A stretch of DNA of 64,000 bases, taken from NCBI GenBank assembly GCA_017934745.1, contig JAGBIY010000015.1:1-64000 (forward strand). The letters are read 5' to 3'. The notes beneath the pieces were generated by a model, which did no database searches, was not told the DNA's origin, and saw only the letters and a list, made by a program, of their open reading frames with translations. Every line of letters starts with the position of its first letter. Position 1 is the first letter of the stretch. The DNA comes from Treponema sp. Its GTDB lineage: Bacteria > Spirochaetota > Spirochaetia > Treponematales > Treponemataceae. This document shows, piece after piece, positions 46,418 through 56,567 of the stretch. The translations under genes were made by a program, and so were the position numbers.

Positions 46418-47056
46418 ATGGAAAAGAAAGTTTATTCAATCGATGGTAAAGAACTGCGTACAATTAATCTTGATGATAAGGTTTTCGGACTTCCTGTCAA
46501 TGAAGATGTTATTTACTATGCCATCACAAATGAATTAGCGAATAGTCGTGTTGGTACTGCTTGTACGAAAACTCGTTCAGAAGTTCATGGTAGCAATGCG
46601 AAGCCTTATAAGCAGAAGGGTACAGGTCATGCTCGCCGTGGTGATAAGAAGTCTCCTATCACTCGTGGTGGTGGAACGATTTTTGGACCAAAGCCTCGTG
46701 ACTTCAGTTACTCAATTCCAAAGACTGCGAAGCGTCTTGCTATGAAGACTATTTTGAGCCTTCAGACTGCTACTGATAGACTCGTAGTTGTTGAGGATTT
46801 CACAGTTGAAAGCAAGAAGACAAAGGATTTGGTGAAAATCGTAAACGCTTTTGCTAAAGATCTTCGTACAGTCCTCATCCTCAAGGATGACGATGCCAAT
46901 ATCAAGCAGGCTGGACGCAATGTGAAGAATCTTTCGCTTCTTTCTTACAACCGCCTTCGCGCTCATGATCTTTTCTATGGACGCAAAGTTATCCTTTTGG
47001 AAGGCGCTGCAAAGAATCTTTCTGAATTCTACAAGGTTGAAGAGGAGAATAAATAA
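46418..47056 (+). CDS. rplD: 50S ribosomal protein L4
   Basis: The 212-residue exit-tunnel protein. The loop KQKGTGHARRGDKKSPITRGGG that lines the tunnel is intact, with no macrolide-type change evident to eye. In E. coli L4 represses the S10 operon through its leader, and a leader hairpin is present before rpsJ here. The stop overlaps the rplW start (TAATG). Confidence 0.98.
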   Translation: MEKKVYSIDGKELRTINLDDKVFGLPVNEDVIYYAITNELANSRVGTACTKTRSEVHGSNAKPYKQKGTGHARRGDKKSPITRGGGTIFGPKPRDFSYSIPKTAKRLAMKTILSLQTATDRLVVVEDFTVESKKTKDLVKIVNAFAKDLRTVLILKDDDANIKQAGRNVKNLSLLSYNRLRAHDLFYGRKVILLEGAAKNLSEFYKVEEENK

Positions 47057-47343
47057 TGATTGATTTGCACGATGTTATCATAGCTCCTGTTCTTTCTGAA
47101 AAAGCTACTGCTTTGCGTGAAGAGAATAAGTATGTATTCAAAGTACATCCTTCTGCTTCGAAAATTCAGATAAAAGAAGCTGTTGCAAAGCTTTTTAACG
47201 TAAAAGTTTTGTCTTGCACGACTCTCAATGTCCTTGGTAAGGTCAAGAGGGTTCGCGGAAAGCTTGGAAAGACTGCTAGTTGGAAGAAGGCGATTGTTCG
47301 CCTTGCAGCAGGTGAAACAATCAAGGTATTTGAAGGCGTTTGA
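47056..47343 (+). CDS. rplW: 50S ribosomal protein L23
   Basis: The 95-residue protein at the tunnel exit is the docking site for trigger factor and [40 protein letters not shown] is typical. The start overlaps the rplD stop by one base, so translation is coupled. Confidence 0.97.
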   Translation: MIDLHDVIIAPVLSEKATALREENKYVFKVHPSASKIQIKEAVAKLFNVKVLSCTTLNVLGKVKRVRGKLGKTASWKKAIVRLAAGETIKVFEGV

Positions 47344-47366
47344 GCCTTTTTATTAAGGGGAACCAG

Positions 47367-48191
47367 ATGGCTCTTAAAGTTTTTAAACCATATTCAGCGG
47401 GTACTCGTACTCGTATTGATTTGGTAAGAGATGAACTAACAACTGATAAACCCGAAAAAAGTCTGGTATCAGGATTTAAATCTCAGGGTGGACGTGGTGC
47501 GGGTGGTCGCATCTCTGTTCGTCATCAGGGTGGTGGACATAAAAGACGTTATCGCGAAATCGATTTCAAGCGCAACAAGCATGGAATCCCTGGCACAGTT
47601 AAGTCTATTGAATATGATCCTAACAGAAGTGCTAATATTGCGTTGATTTACTATGCTGATGGTGAAAAACGTTATATAATTGCTCCGAAAAATTTGGTAG
47701 TCGGTCAGAAGATTCTTTCTGGTGAGACAGCTGCTCCTGTTGTTGGAAATGCGCTTCCGCTTGATGCAATCCCTGTCGGATTCTCAATTCACAATATTGA
47801 GCTTACATTGGGACGCGGTGGACAGCTTGTTCGCTCGGCTGGTGCTAGTGCAACAGTACAGGGAAAGGATGGAGAGTATGTAATCATTCGTCTTCCATCT
47901 GGCGAAACAAGAAAAGTTCTTGGCAAGTGCTACGCAACAATCGGTATTGTAGGCAATGAAGAGCGCATGAACACTCAGTTGGGAAAAGCTGGTCGCAAAC
48001 GCTGGCTCGGTATTCGTCCTACTGTTCGTGGTATGGCTATGAACCCTGTTGATCATCCACTTGGTGGTGGTGAAGGTGCTGGTAAGGGACATGTTCCTGT
48101 TACTCCTTGGGGTCAGCCGTGTAGAGGTTATAAGACTCGTAACAAGAGAAAGACTTCTAGCCGCTTCATTATTTCACGACGCAAGAAGTAA
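47367..48191 (+). CDS. rplB: 50S ribosomal protein L2
   Basis: The 274-residue conserved core protein of the large subunit. [17 protein letters not shown] and the C-terminal [17 protein letters not shown], which holds the functionally important histidine region, are intact. The ATG at 47367 follows AGGGGAA; an in-frame start at 47340 would overlap rplW and is not used. Confidence 0.98.
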   Translation: MALKVFKPYSAGTRTRIDLVRDELTTDKPEKSLVSGFKSQGGRGAGGRISVRHQGGGHKRRYREIDFKRNKHGIPGTVKSIEYDPNRSANIALIYYADGEKRYIIAPKNLVVGQKILSGETAAPVVGNALPLDAIPVGFSIHNIELTLGRGGQLVRSAGASATVQGKDGEYVIIRLPSGETRKVLGKCYATIGIVGNEERMNTQLGKAGRKRWLGIRPTVRGMAMNPVDHPLGGGEGAGKGHVPVTPWGQPCRGYKTRNKRKTSSRFIISRRKK

Positions 48192-48208
48192 TTTCATAGG
48201 AGTTAATT

Positions 48209-48484
48209 GTGTCAAGATCTGTTAAAAAAGGTCCTTTCATAACAAAGAGCCTTTATAAAAAGGTTATTGAAATGAACAAAGAGAGCGACAAGAAGATGAT
48301 TAAGACTTATTCTCGTTGCTCGATGATTATCCCTGAGATGGTTGGAAACACGATTTCAGTTTATAATGGAAAGTCATGGATTCCTGTGTACGTTACAGAG
48401 AACCTCGTCGGTCATAGACTTGGTGAGTTTGCTCCTACTCGTACATTCAAAGGTCATGGCGGTGATAAGGCTGCTGGTAAATAA
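48209..48484 (+). CDS. rpsS: 30S ribosomal protein S19
   Basis: The 91-residue small-subunit head protein near the A-site finger. It starts with GTG ([11 protein letters not shown]) after an AGGAG site and ends with [13 protein letters not shown]. The length is standard. Confidence 0.97.
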   Translation: MSRSVKKGPFITKSLYKKVIEMNKESDKKMIKTYSRCSMIIPEMVGNTISVYNGKSWIPVYVTENLVGHRLGEFAPTRTFKGHGGDKAAGK

Positions 48485-48495
48485 AGGTGGATATG

Positions 48496-48852
48496 ATGGC
48501 TGAGAAAAATGGTTATGTAGCCACTACAAAATTTCTTATTGCGTCGCCGACGAAGGTTCGCCCTGTCGCTCACGTGATAAACAGAAAGAATTGTACAGCG
48601 GCTTTGGCTATTCTTGATAACATGCCTCAGAAGGGAGCTTCGTTGATCAAGAATACATTGAAATCTGCAATTGCTAATGCATTGTATGCTAACAATAAGC
48701 TTGATGAAGATTCATTGTATGTGAAAGAAATTAGAATCGATGAAGGTCCAAGGCTCAAGAGAGTCTGGTTCAGGGCTAGAGGTCGTGCTGATCAGCTTTT
48801 GCGTCGTATGTGTCACATTACTGTGATTGTTGCAGAAAAGGCAGGTGAGTAA
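48496..48852 (+). CDS. rplV: 50S ribosomal protein L22
   Basis: The 118-residue exit-tunnel protein. [13 protein letters not shown] and the C-terminal hairpin [20 protein letters not shown] are recognisable. The second of two adjacent ATGs, at 48496, is best placed for the AAAGGTGG site; GTG at 48487 and ATG at 48493 are alternatives. Confidence 0.95.
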   Translation: MAEKNGYVATTKFLIASPTKVRPVAHVINRKNCTAALAILDNMPQKGASLIKNTLKSAIANALYANNKLDEDSLYVKEIRIDEGPRLKRVWFRARGRADQLLRRMCHITVIVAEKAGE

Positions 48853-48853
48853 A

Positions 48854-49606
48854 GTGGGTCAGAAAGTAAATCCTATTGGTTTGCGTCTTGGAATTAACAA
48901 GACTTGGCAGTCTCGTTGGTATGCGAACCCAAGAGCGTATGCTGATTTGGTCTTGGAAGATTTGAAAATCCGTGACTTGGTAAGATCTTTGCCAGAGTGT
49001 CAGAATGCTGATATCGCTGAAATCGAGATTGTAAGACATCCGCAGCGCATCACGATTGTTATTCATACTGCTAGACCTGGTGTCATCATTGGCGTAAAGG
49101 GTGCGACTATCGAAAAAATCAGTTCTGACATTCAGGCCAAATTCTTGGGTCGGAAAGTTCAGATCAAGATTAAGGAAATCAAGAGAGCTGACATCAACGC
49201 TTCTTTGATTGCTCAGAATATCGGTCGTCAGTTGGCAGGAAGAGGTTCTTTCAGAAAGGCTTTGAAACAGGCTTCTTCTAACGCTATGAAGAACGGTGCG
49301 CAGGGAATCAAGATTCGCTTGTCAGGTCGTCTTGGTGGAGCTGATATGCGTCGCAGTGAAGAGCATAAAGATGGACGTGTTCCTCTTCACACTCTTCGTG
49401 CTGACATTGACTATGGCACATTCGAAGCTCACACGACTTACGGCAAGATTGGCGTTAAGGTCTGGGTTTACAATGGTATGAAATACGGTCATGATCAGAA
49501 TGATGATTCTGCTCAGACAACACGTAAGCCTCGTCACGAACGCAATTCTGACAGAAATCGAAGGTCTACACGTGCATCAGATTCTGAAAATGCTTCTAAG
49601 GAGTAA
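48854..49606 (+). CDS. rpsC: 30S ribosomal protein S3
   Basis: The 250-residue mRNA-entry protein with helicase-related function. The GTG at 48854 is chosen because it gives the universal [13 protein letters not shown] start, one base after the rplV stop. The KH domain motif [14 protein letters not shown] is present. The C-terminal 40 residues are a charged Asp/Arg/Ser-rich tail. Confidence 0.96.
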   Translation: MGQKVNPIGLRLGINKTWQSRWYANPRAYADLVLEDLKIRDLVRSLPECQNADIAEIEIVRHPQRITIVIHTARPGVIIGVKGATIEKISSDIQAKFLGRKVQIKIKEIKRADINASLIAQNIGRQLAGRGSFRKALKQASSNAMKNGAQGIKIRLSGRLGGADMRRSEEHKDGRVPLHTLRADIDYGTFEAHTTYGKIGVKVWVYNGMKYGHDQNDDSAQTTRKPRHERNSDRNRRSTRASDSENASKE

Positions 49607-49611
49607 AGTAA

Positions 49612-50028
49612 ATGCTTAGTCCTAAAAGAGTTATTCACCGCAAAGTACAGCGCGGTAGAATTAATGGATGTGCAACTCGTGCTAATAACATCGATTTTGG
49701 TGAAATTGCTCTCGTCGCAATGGAGCCTGTTTGGTTGAACGCCAAGCATATTGAGGCCGCTCGTGTTGCTATTAACCGAAAACTTGAAAGAAAGGGTAAT
49801 GTTTGGTTGAGAGTTTTCCCTGATAAGCCTGTTTCTAAGAAACCTGCTGATACTCGCATGGGAAAGGGAAAGGGTGCTCCAGAGTTCTGGGCTGCCGTCA
49901 TCAAGCCAGGTGTGATTCTTTTTGAGGTTGGTGGTGTTGATATAAAACTTGCAGAGCAGGCCTTGGCTTTGGCTGCAAGCAAACTTCCAATCAAAACAAG
50001 AATTGCTTTCAAACCGACAAAAGACTAG
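49612..50028 (+). CDS. rplP: 50S ribosomal protein L16
   Basis: The 138-residue protein organises the A-site tRNA elbow region. LSPKRVIHRKVQRGRINGCATR and MGKGKGAPEFWAAVIKPG, the latter carrying the arginine/lysine loop, are diagnostic. It starts 5 nt after rpsC. Confidence 0.98.
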   Translation: MLSPKRVIHRKVQRGRINGCATRANNIDFGEIALVAMEPVWLNAKHIEAARVAINRKLERKGNVWLRVFPDKPVSKKPADTRMGKGKGAPEFWAAVIKPGVILFEVGGVDIKLAEQALALAASKLPIKTRIAFKPTKD

Positions 50029-50037
50029 GAGTAAGAT

Positions 50038-50250
50038 ATGGCTAATTCTAAAAAGAAGAATCTTAAAGACTTGTCTTATGCTGAGTTGATTGCTGAGCTC
50101 GCTAAAGTGAAGCAGGAGTATATGGATTTCAGATTCCAGGCTAAACTTGGAAGTGTCGATAATCCTATGCAGGAGCGCACTTTGCGTCGTCAGGTTGCAA
50201 AACTTAATACATTTATTCGGCAGAAAGAAATCGCCGAATTGAATAAGTAG
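50038..50250 (+). CDS. rpmC: 50S ribosomal protein L29
   Basis: The 70-residue two-helix protein at the tunnel exit. LKDLSYAELIAELAKVKQEYMDFRFQAKLG is characteristic. The ribosome site is AGGAG, and rpsQ follows after 10 nt. Confidence 0.96.
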   Translation: MANSKKKNLKDLSYAELIAELAKVKQEYMDFRFQAKLGSVDNPMQERTLRRQVAKLNTFIRQKEIAELNK

Positions 50251-50260
50251 GAGTTGATTC

Positions 50261-50533
50261 GTGGAAGAACAGGTTGTTCAGAGTAAAGGTGGCAAACGTT
50301 CTTTTGTTGGTATCGTTACAAGCGACAAGATGGATAAAACCATCGTTGTCTCTATCGATACAAAAAGAATGGACACTCTTTACAAGAAATATGTTACACG
50401 TACAAAGAAGTGTAAGGCACACGATGAACAGAATGAAGCTCACGTTGGTGATACTGTTCGTATCGTTGAATGCAGTCCTATCAGCAAAGACAAGTGCTGG
50501 AGACTCGCTGAGATTGTTGAGCGTGCAAAATAA
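50261..50533 (+). CDS. rpsQ: 30S ribosomal protein S17
   Basis: The 90-residue OB-fold primary 16S-binding protein starts with GTG after [23 protein letters not shown] and [20 protein letters not shown] are the family motifs. The N-terminus has a short extra Gln/Val-rich stretch. Confidence 0.96.
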   Translation: MEEQVVQSKGGKRSFVGIVTSDKMDKTIVVSIDTKRMDTLYKKYVTRTKKCKAHDEQNEAHVGDTVRIVECSPISKDKCWRLAEIVERAK

Positions 50534-50549
50534 CGCTAGGAGTTAAGTT

Positions 50550-50918
50550 ATGCTTCAAATGCAGTCAAATCTGGTTGTTGCCGATAACTCTGGCGCAAAG
50601 CTCGTTCAGGTGATTAAAGTTCTCGGTGGCTCTCATCGTCGCTACGCTGGTATCGGTGATGTTGTTGTTGTAGCTGTCAAGGAGTCCATCCCGACATCTA
50701 CTATAAAAGAAGGTTCAGTTGAAAAGGCGGTTATCGTTCGTGTTTCGAAAGAGTATCGCCGTCCAGACGGAACTTATATCCGCTTCGATGACAATGCTTG
50801 TGTCATCGTTGATGGTGACAAGAATCCGAAGGGAAAACGTGTCTTTGGACCTGTTGCTCGCGAGCTTCGTGATATGGATTATATGAAAATCGTTTCACTT
50901 GCTCCTGAGGTTCTGTAA
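50550..50918 (+). CDS. rplN: 50S ribosomal protein L14
   Basis: The 122-residue protein bridges the subunits. [27 protein letters not shown] and [23 protein letters not shown] match the family end to end. Confidence 0.98.
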   Translation: MLQMQSNLVVADNSGAKLVQVIKVLGGSHRRYAGIGDVVVVAVKESIPTSTIKEGSVEKAVIVRVSKEYRRPDGTYIRFDDNACVIVDGDKNPKGKRVFGPVARELRDMDYMKIVSLAPEVL

Positions 50919-50947
50919 TTTTCTGTATATACGTAAGGGGACTTATA

Positions 50948-51262
50948 ATGGATACTAAAGTCAAAATCCGTAAGGGTGATACGGTACAGGTAATTGCAGG
51001 AAAAGATAAGGGCAAGCGCGGAGCTATCGTTCGCGTTAATGCCAAAAAAGATGCAGTTATTGTATCGGGTGTCAATATCGTCAAAAAGACGATGAAAAGA
51101 CGCAGCCAGCAGGAGCAGGGCGGAATCGCTGAAGTAGAAGCTCCTTTGAATATCTCTAATGTTGCGATTGTATGTAAAAAGTGCGGTCCAACAAGAGTTG
51201 GCTACAAAATTGATGGAGACAAGAAAATTCGTGTCTGCCGTAAATGTGGAGAAACTTTGTAA
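50948..51262 (+). CDS. rplX: 50S ribosomal protein L24 (zinc-ribbon form)
   Basis: The 104-residue assembly-initiator protein has a KOW motif ([22 protein letters not shown]). Its C-terminal extension carries two CxxC pairs ([12 protein letters not shown] and CRKCGETL), so it probably binds zinc, unlike E. coli L24. The stop overlaps the rplE start by one base. Confidence 0.97.
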   Translation: MDTKVKIRKGDTVQVIAGKDKGKRGAIVRVNAKKDAVIVSGVNIVKKTMKRRSQQEQGGIAEVEAPLNISNVAIVCKKCGPTRVGYKIDGDKKIRVCRKCGETL

Positions 51263-51813
51263 TGAATAATTACGTACCACGGCTTAAGAAAGTCTACAAA
51301 GAAACTATCGCTCCTGAACTCTTTAAGGAACTTGGATACACATCTGTAATGCAGATTCCAGCTATCAAAAAGGTAGTTGTGAGCATGGGTGTTGGCGAAG
51401 CTCTTACAAACAAGAAACTCCTTGATGCCGCAGTTGCTGATATTACTCAAATCACTGGACAACATGCGGTAAAAACAAGAGCAAAGAAGAGTATTGCGAA
51501 TTTCAAACTTCGTGAAGGAAATGAAGTTGGTGTAATGGTTACATTGCGTGGCGATATCATGTATGAATTCTTGGATCGCCTTATCAATGTGGCATTGCCT
51601 CGTGTAAAGGATTTTCGTGGAATAAAGGCTACTGGCTTTGATGGCCACGGAAACTTCTCTCTTGGTATTACTGAACAGATTATTTTTCCAGAAATTGATT
51701 TTGATAAAATCACAAAGATTGCTGGTATGAATATTTCAATTGTTACAAGTGCTCGTACTGATGCTGAGGCTCGTGCGCTTCTTACTAAGTTCAGAATGCC
51801 GTTCAGAAAATAG
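51262..51813 (+). CDS. rplE: 50S ribosomal protein L5
   Basis: The 183-residue 5S rRNA-binding protein. [19 protein letters not shown] and [19 protein letters not shown] are diagnostic. The start overlaps the rplX stop (TAATG); an upstream in-frame start at 51244 lies inside rplX. Confidence 0.98.
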   Translation: MNNYVPRLKKVYKETIAPELFKELGYTSVMQIPAIKKVVVSMGVGEALTNKKLLDAAVADITQITGQHAVKTRAKKSIANFKLREGNEVGVMVTLRGDIMYEFLDRLINVALPRVKDFRGIKATGFDGHGNFSLGITEQIIFPEIDFDKITKIAGMNISIVTSARTDAEARALLTKFRMPFRK

Positions 51814-51823
51814 TGAGGAATTC

Positions 51824-52009
51824 ATGGCTAAGAAATCAATGATTATTAAGGCTGCCCGCACTCCAAAATTCAAGACACGCGAATATAACCGTTGTCAGAT
51901 TTGTGGGCGTCCACGCGGATACTTGCGTAAGTTTAAAATGTGTCGTCTTTGCTTCCGTAAATTGGCAAGCGAAGGTTTGTTGCCAGGTGTGACAAAATCT
52001 AGCTGGTAG
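51824..52009 (+). CDS. rpsN: 30S ribosomal protein S14, zinc-binding type Z
   Basis: The 61-residue short form has two CxxC pairs ([14 protein letters not shown] and CRLCF), the zinc-dependent C+ form often named rpsZ. It starts at the ATG after GAGGAA. The open frame runs upstream into rplE in another phase, which is not coding. Confidence 0.97.
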   Translation: MAKKSMIIKAARTPKFKTREYNRCQICGRPRGYLRKFKMCRLCFRKLASEGLLPGVTKSSW

Positions 52010-52021
52010 AGGAGAATATAA

Positions 52022-52420
52022 ATGAGTGTATCAGACCCAATAGCAGACATGCTCACAAAGGTTCGTAACGCTGTTCAGGCTCGCCATGAGAATGTTGATG
52101 TTCCTACATCAAAACTCAAGCTGGAAATTGTGAAAATCCTGAAGACAGAAGGCTACATCAAGAATTTCAAGAAGGTTCAGGAAGATAGCAAGAATCTCAT
52201 TCGCATCGTTTTGAAGTATGATGATTCAAACAACTCTGTCATTCATGGTCTTGAGAAGGTTTCCACACCTGGTCGCCGCGTTTATTCTGGATATAAAGAT
52301 TTGCCACGTGTTTTCAACGGCTTCGGTACTTTGATTGTCTCAACATCTGTTGGTGTTACAACTGGTAAGAAGGCTGCCGAGAAGCAGGTTGGTGGCGAAG
52401 TTATTTGCAAAGTTTGGTAA
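52022..52420 (+). CDS. rpsH: 30S ribosomal protein S8
   Basis: The 132-residue 16S-binding protein and spc-operon repressor in E. coli. [24 protein letters not shown] and the C-terminal [16 protein letters not shown] are typical. The ribosome site is GAGGAGA. Confidence 0.98.
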   Translation: MSVSDPIADMLTKVRNAVQARHENVDVPTSKLKLEIVKILKTEGYIKNFKKVQEDSKNLIRIVLKYDDSNNSVIHGLEKVSTPGRRVYSGYKDLPRVFNGFGTLIVSTSVGVTTGKKAAEKQVGGEVICKVW

Positions 52421-52432
52421 TAGGAGCGCAAG

Positions 52433-52972
52433 ATGTCAAAAATCGGAAAACTTCCTGTTGCTATTCCAGCAGGTGTAACAATAACAACTAAAGACGGTAC
52501 AGTTACTGTAAAGGGACCAAAAGGCGAGTTGTCACAGTCTGTAAACGAATTGGTTTCTGTCGAGATAAAGGACGGAGAGCTTTCAGTAAAGGCAAAGGAC
52601 GAGTCAAAGGCTTCTAATGCTGCCCATGGTTTGTATCGTGTTCTCATTCAGAACATGGTCACAGGTGTTACAACTGGTTTCTCAAAGACTCTTGTTGTTA
52701 CTGGTGTAGGTTATCGTGCTGAAGTTCAGGGAAAGAATTTGGTCATGAACCTTGGATATTCATCTGACTTCATCGCAATTATCCCTGAAGGATTGACTGT
52801 GGCTGTTGATGCTCAGAACAAAATCACTATCAGTGGCATCAGCAAGCAGTTGGTTGGAGAGTTCAGCGCTCAGATTAGAAAGTTGCGTATGCCAGAGCCT
52901 TATAAGGGAAAGGGTATCCGCTATGATACTGAGACTATTAGACGCAAAGTCGGTAAGACTGGTGTAAAATAA
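52433..52972 (+). CDS. rplF: 50S ribosomal protein L6
   Basis: The 179-residue protein next to the sarcin-ricin loop has two related domains. [17 protein letters not shown] and [21 protein letters not shown] are diagnostic. TAGGAGC precedes the start. Confidence 0.98.
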   Translation: MSKIGKLPVAIPAGVTITTKDGTVTVKGPKGELSQSVNELVSVEIKDGELSVKAKDESKASNAAHGLYRVLIQNMVTGVTTGFSKTLVVTGVGYRAEVQGKNLVMNLGYSSDFIAIIPEGLTVAVDAQNKITISGISKQLVGEFSAQIRKLRMPEPYKGKGIRYDTETIRRKVGKTGVK

Positions 52973-52982
52973 GGTGTAACAC

Positions 52983-53345
52983 ATGTTTAAGAAACTTAAT
53001 GATAAAGCTAGAAAGCGTTTGCATCGTAAGGTTCATATCCGCAAGTCTATCTATGGAACTGCGGAGAGACCTCGCATGACTGTTACTCGCAGCAACACAA
53101 ACCTTTATGTTCAGGTTATCAATGATGCCGAGGGAAAAACTCTCGCTTCTATCTCTACTTTGGAGAAAGAATTTGTTGATCTTAAACCAAATACGGAAGG
53201 TGCTGCAAAGCTCGGTGAAGCATTTGGAAAACGCTTGCAGGAAAAGAGCATCACAACTGTGGTTTTCGATCGCAATGGTTATTTGTATCATGGTGTTGTA
53301 AAAGCCCTTGCTGATGGAACTCGCAAAGCGGGAATCATTTTCTAG
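52983..53345 (+). CDS. rplR: 50S ribosomal protein L18
   Basis: The 120-residue 5S rRNA-binding protein. [37 protein letters not shown] and the C-terminal [19 protein letters not shown] match the family. It has no strong ribosome site, suggesting coupling to rplF 10 nt upstream. Confidence 0.98.
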   Translation: MFKKLNDKARKRLHRKVHIRKSIYGTAERPRMTVTRSNTNLYVQVINDAEGKTLASISTLEKEFVDLKPNTEGAAKLGEAFGKRLQEKSITTVVFDRNGYLYHGVVKALADGTRKAGIIF

Positions 53346-53353
53346 GAGAATCT

Positions 53354-53869
53354 ATGGAACGCCAGAATAAATTCGATAGAAAAGAAGATCAGAAAGAATT
53401 CGTTGAGAAACTTGTAAGATTGAATCGTACTGCTAAAACTGTAAAAGGTGGACGCAGGATGTCATTCTCTGCTTTGACAGTTGTCGGCGATGGTAAAGGT
53501 CGTGTTGGATACGGTTTCGGAAAGGCGAATGATGTTTCTGAGGCAATCAGAAAGAGCATCGATCGCGCTAAGAGAAACTTGATTGAAGTTCCTGTCAAGA
53601 ACGGAACTTTGCCGCACGATATGGTTGGAAATTACAAGAGCTCTTCAATATTCTTGAAGCCGGCTTGTGCAGGAACTGGAATCATCGCTGGTGGTACTGT
53701 TCGTGCAATCATGGATTCTATTGGAATCACTGATGTTATTTCCAAGTCTTTGGGATCAAGCAGTCCTGTCAATGTTGTCAGAGCGACGTTCGCTGCTTTG
53801 ACGAAGTTGATGGATGCCAAGGCTGTCGCTAAAAACAGAGGTAAGTCTCTGCAGGAAATGTGGGGTTAA
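53354..53869 (+). CDS. rpsE: 30S ribosomal protein S5
   Basis: The 171-residue accuracy protein. [32 protein letters not shown] and [24 protein letters not shown] are diagnostic. No spectinomycin-type change was evident by eye. It has an AGGAG site and is 2 nt before rpmD. Confidence 0.98.
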   Translation: MERQNKFDRKEDQKEFVEKLVRLNRTAKTVKGGRRMSFSALTVVGDGKGRVGYGFGKANDVSEAIRKSIDRAKRNLIEVPVKNGTLPHDMVGNYKSSSIFLKPACAGTGIIAGGTVRAIMDSIGITDVISKSLGSSSPVNVVRATFAALTKLMDAKAVAKNRGKSLQEMWG

Positions 53870-53871
53870 TT

Positions 53872-54054
53872 ATGGCTAAGATAAGAGTTACTCTCGTAAA
53901 AAGTCCGATTGGTCAGAAGCCTGCTAAGAAAGCGACTGTTCGCAGTCTTGGTCTTAAGAAGCTTAATTCGTCTGTGGAAAAAGAAGATACACCTGTTATC
54001 CGTGGTATGGTAGCGGCTGTTGCTCATCTTGTGAAAGTTGAGGAGGCTAACTAA
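53872..54054 (+). CDS. rpmD: 50S ribosomal protein L30
   Basis: The 60-residue protein. [30 protein letters not shown] and the end [20 protein letters not shown] segment fit the family. The ATG at 53872 is two bases after rpsE. The stop overlaps the rplO start (TAATG). Confidence 0.96.
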   Translation: MAKIRVTLVKSPIGQKPAKKATVRSLGLKKLNSSVEKEDTPVIRGMVAAVAHLVKVEEAN

Positions 54055-54512
54055 TGGCAGATTTTATTTTGAACGCCCCAAAAGGTGCTAACAAGAAAAA
54101 GTTTATTGTTGGTCGTGGCTCTTCTTCAGGAAACGGAACTACAGCTGGAAAGGGTAACAAAGGTCAGCAGTCTCGTTCAGGTGGAAAAACCTATGTGGGT
54201 TTTGAAGGTGGACAGATGCCTTTGTACAGAAGGATCGCTCATCGTGGTTTTTCTAACTACCCTTTCAAGAAGGAGTATTCAATCATCAATGTTTGCTTCC
54301 TTGAGTCAAACTTTGAGTCTGGAGAAACTGTTGACAAAGCTTCATTGCTTGCAAAAAATCTGATTGATTCAGATAAGGTTTCTGTTAAGATTCTTGGAAA
54401 TGGTGAATTGACGAAAAAACTCACAGTCAATGTCGATAAGGTTTCTGCTTCTGCAAAGGCTAAAATCGAAAAGGCTGGCGGTTCAGTAGTTTCTTCATCT
54501 GAATCTAAATAA
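54054..54512 (+). CDS. rplO: 50S ribosomal protein L15
   Basis: The 152-residue late-assembly protein. GRGSSSGNGTTAGKGNKGQQSRSG and FEGGQMPLYRRIAHRGFSN are the family motifs. The start overlaps the rpmD stop. Confidence 0.98.
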   Translation: MADFILNAPKGANKKKFIVGRGSSSGNGTTAGKGNKGQQSRSGGKTYVGFEGGQMPLYRRIAHRGFSNYPFKKEYSIINVCFLESNFESGETVDKASLLAKNLIDSDKVSVKILGNGELTKKLTVNVDKVSASAKAKIEKAGGSVVSSSESK

Positions 54513-54537
54513 GTAAATATTGATGTCGGGGACTCTG

Positions 54538-55881
54538 ATGGCAAATAATCCTATCGTAAATATTTTCAAAATTAAGGAACTTCGCAACAAGTTGTTCTTT
54601 ACTTTTGTGATTTTTGTTATTTTCCGCTTGGGGTGTGTTTTGACTATTCCAGGCATTGATGCAGGAGCATTGATAACTTATTTCGATGATCTTGTGAAAC
54701 ATAATAAAAATGCATTTGCTAGTTATATGGACTTTTTTGCCGGTGGAGCATTCTCAAATTTTTCTGTGTTCATGCTCGGTGTGATGCCGTATGTATCGAC
54801 ACAGATTATTTTGCAGTTAGCTCTGATCATTTTTCCTTCTCTCAAGCGTATCGCTCAGGAGGATGGTGGTCAGAGAAAAATAGCAGCATGGACTAGGATA
54901 GGAACTGTTTTTGTTTGTCTTATCCAGTCCCTTGCTGTTACTGTTTATGCCGATAGTATTCCCGGTGCCATAATCATCGAGAATCATTTGGCATTCCGAT
55001 TGCTGGCAATGCTCACTGTGACTACAGGTGCGATGATAACGGTTTGGTTGGGCGATTTGATTACTGCTCATGGCATTGGTAATGGTATATCGATGCTCAT
55101 TTTCGCAGGAATCGTTGCAAGGCTTCCTAACGCTATTATCGAGCTTGGCGATAAAGTCAGTAAAGGTGAAATAAACGCAGTTTTTGTCATCGTCGTTTTG
55201 TTGATGTTTGTTGGAATAATCGCTTTGGTCGTGTTTGAACAGCGTGGCGAGAGGCGTATTCCTGTGCATTATGCAAAGCGTGTCGTTGGAAAGAGAATGT
55301 ATGGTAGTCAGAATTCATACATACCATTCAAGATAAATCCTTCCGGCGTCATTCCTGTAATTTTTGCATCATCGTTTTTGACTTTTCCGTTGCAGATTGT
55401 GTCTAGCTTGGGGAATTCTGCGGAAGTGACTGCTTCTGCTCGGTGGATTGCGCGTCTTTCTGCCATTTTGACTCCAACAGGTTGGTGCTACAATATTTTG
55501 TTGGTTTTGTTGATAATTTTCTTTGCGTATTTCTATACTCAAGTTACTATGAATCCAACAGAAATTGCAAAACGGATACGTGAGAATGGTGGTTCGATTC
55601 CTGGAATTCGGACTGACAAGACGGAATCATATATGCAAAAGGTTTTGAATCGCTTGATTTTGCCAGGCTCTCTTTACCTTGCATTGATTGCTGTTTTACC
55701 GACTATAATTCAAAACATTTTTAGATTTCCGCAGTCGATTTCGATGCTGATGGGAGGAACTTCATTGTTGATTCTTGTTGGTGTTGATCTTGACATGATG
55801 AGCCAGATTGAGGCTGTACTCAAAATGCATCATGCCGATGGTCTGGTGAAAAAAGGAAATTTGCGTTCACATCGATTGTAG
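54538..55881 (+). CDS. secY: Protein translocase subunit SecY
   Basis: The 447-residue ten-helix channel of the Sec translocon. Landmarks are FRLGCVLTIPGIDAGAL in helix 1, MLGVMPYVSTQIILQL, TAHGIGNGISMLIFAGIVARLP and QRRIPVHYAKRVVG-like cytosolic loops. The ATG at 54538 follows GGGG by 6 nt; 54520 is an alternative with no site. It is the last gene of the spc group. A 12-bp hairpin follows its stop, and adk, map and infA are absent. Confidence 0.98.
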   Translation: MANNPIVNIFKIKELRNKLFFTFVIFVIFRLGCVLTIPGIDAGALITYFDDLVKHNKNAFASYMDFFAGGAFSNFSVFMLGVMPYVSTQIILQLALIIFPSLKRIAQEDGGQRKIAAWTRIGTVFVCLIQSLAVTVYADSIPGAIIIENHLAFRLLAMLTVTTGAMITVWLGDLITAHGIGNGISMLIFAGIVARLPNAIIELGDKVSKGEINAVFVIVVLLMFVGIIALVVFEQRGERRIPVHYAKRVVGKRMYGSQNSYIPFKINPSGVIPVIFASSFLTFPLQIVSSLGNSAEVTASARWIARLSAILTPTGWCYNILLVLLIIFFAYFYTQVTMNPTEIAKRIRENGGSIPGIRTDKTESYMQKVLNRLILPGSLYLALIAVLPTIIQNIFRFPQSISMLMGGTSLLILVGVDLDMMSQIEAVLKMHHADGLVKKGNLRSHRL

Positions 55882-55908
55882 CATGATTTGTTGTGGATTT
55901 TCTTGTGA

Positions 55909-55970
55909 AGATTTGTTCTAAATTTGTTCCCAATATTTTGCGGAACAGCTAGAACAAATCTTTAATTTTA
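55909..55970 (+). terminator. Strong hairpin after secY
   Basis: AGATTTGTTCTA (55909-55920) and TAGAACAAATCT (55950-55961) form a perfect 12-bp outer stem with an inner GTTCC/GGAAC pair, followed by TTAATTTTA. It is either a weak terminator or a processing site. Confidence 0.65.
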
Positions 55971-55979
55971 TGCTAGTAT
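55971..55979 (+). promoter_or_regulatory. Promoter candidate for rpmJ and the alpha operon
   Basis: TG-C-TAGTAT is an extended -10 immediately after the secY hairpin. The start near 55986 gives a leader with an AACTTA/TAAGTT hairpin before the GGGGGAA site of rpmJ. Confidence 0.45.
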
Positions 55980-56054
55980 ATTCTCTCGGACTGTAACTTA
56001 TTGTAAGTTGCTATGGTTCGATGAAGTTATTTATTTATCAATAGGGGGAACTTT

Positions 56055-56168
56055 ATGAAAGTTCGTACAAGCGTCAAACCTATCTGTGATAAATGCAAGG
56101 TTATCAAAAGAAACGGAATCATCCGTATCATTTGTACTAATCCAAAGCATAAACAAAGACAGGGGTAA
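56055..56168 (+). CDS. rpmJ: 50S ribosomal protein L36
   Basis: The 37-residue protein is too short for many gene finders. [19 protein letters not shown] and the C-terminal [12 protein letters not shown] carry the C-C-C-H zinc ligands of the C+ type. A GGGGGAA site precedes it, and it lies 10 nt before rpsM. Confidence 0.97.
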   Translation: MKVRTSVKPICDKCKVIKRNGIIRIICTNPKHKQRQG

Positions 56169-56178
56169 GGGGTAACTT

Positions 56179-56550
56179 ATGGCTCGTATTGCAGGAGTTG
56201 ATCTCCCAAATAAGCATGTTGTCATTGCATTGACTTATATCTATGGAATCGGTCGTTCATCAGCAAAGGCAATCTGCGAGAAGACAAACATTGATCCTAA
56301 CAGAATGCTTAACGATTTGGATCAAGATGAACAGGCTAAACTTCGTACTGTAATTGATGCAGAGTACAAAGTTGAGGGACATCTTCGTAGTGAAGTGGGT
56401 CTCAATATCAAGAGACTTATGGATATCGGATGCTACAGAGGATTGCGTCATAGAAAAGGATTGCCAGTTCGTGGCCAGAGAACTCGTACCAATTCTCGCA
56501 CAAGAAAGGGTAAGAAGAAGACTGTTGCTAACAAGAAGAAGGCAGTCTGA
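56179..56550 (+). CDS. rpsM: 30S ribosomal protein S13
   Basis: The 123-residue head protein contacts the P-site tRNA and bridges to L5. [25 protein letters not shown] and [24 protein letters not shown] are diagnostic. Confidence 0.98.
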   Translation: MARIAGVDLPNKHVVIALTYIYGIGRSSAKAICEKTNIDPNRMLNDLDQDEQAKLRTVIDAEYKVEGHLRSEVGLNIKRLMDIGCYRGLRHRKGLPVRGQRTRTNSRTRKGKKKTVANKKKAV

Positions 56551-56567
56551 TTTGGGGGGTAGATTAA

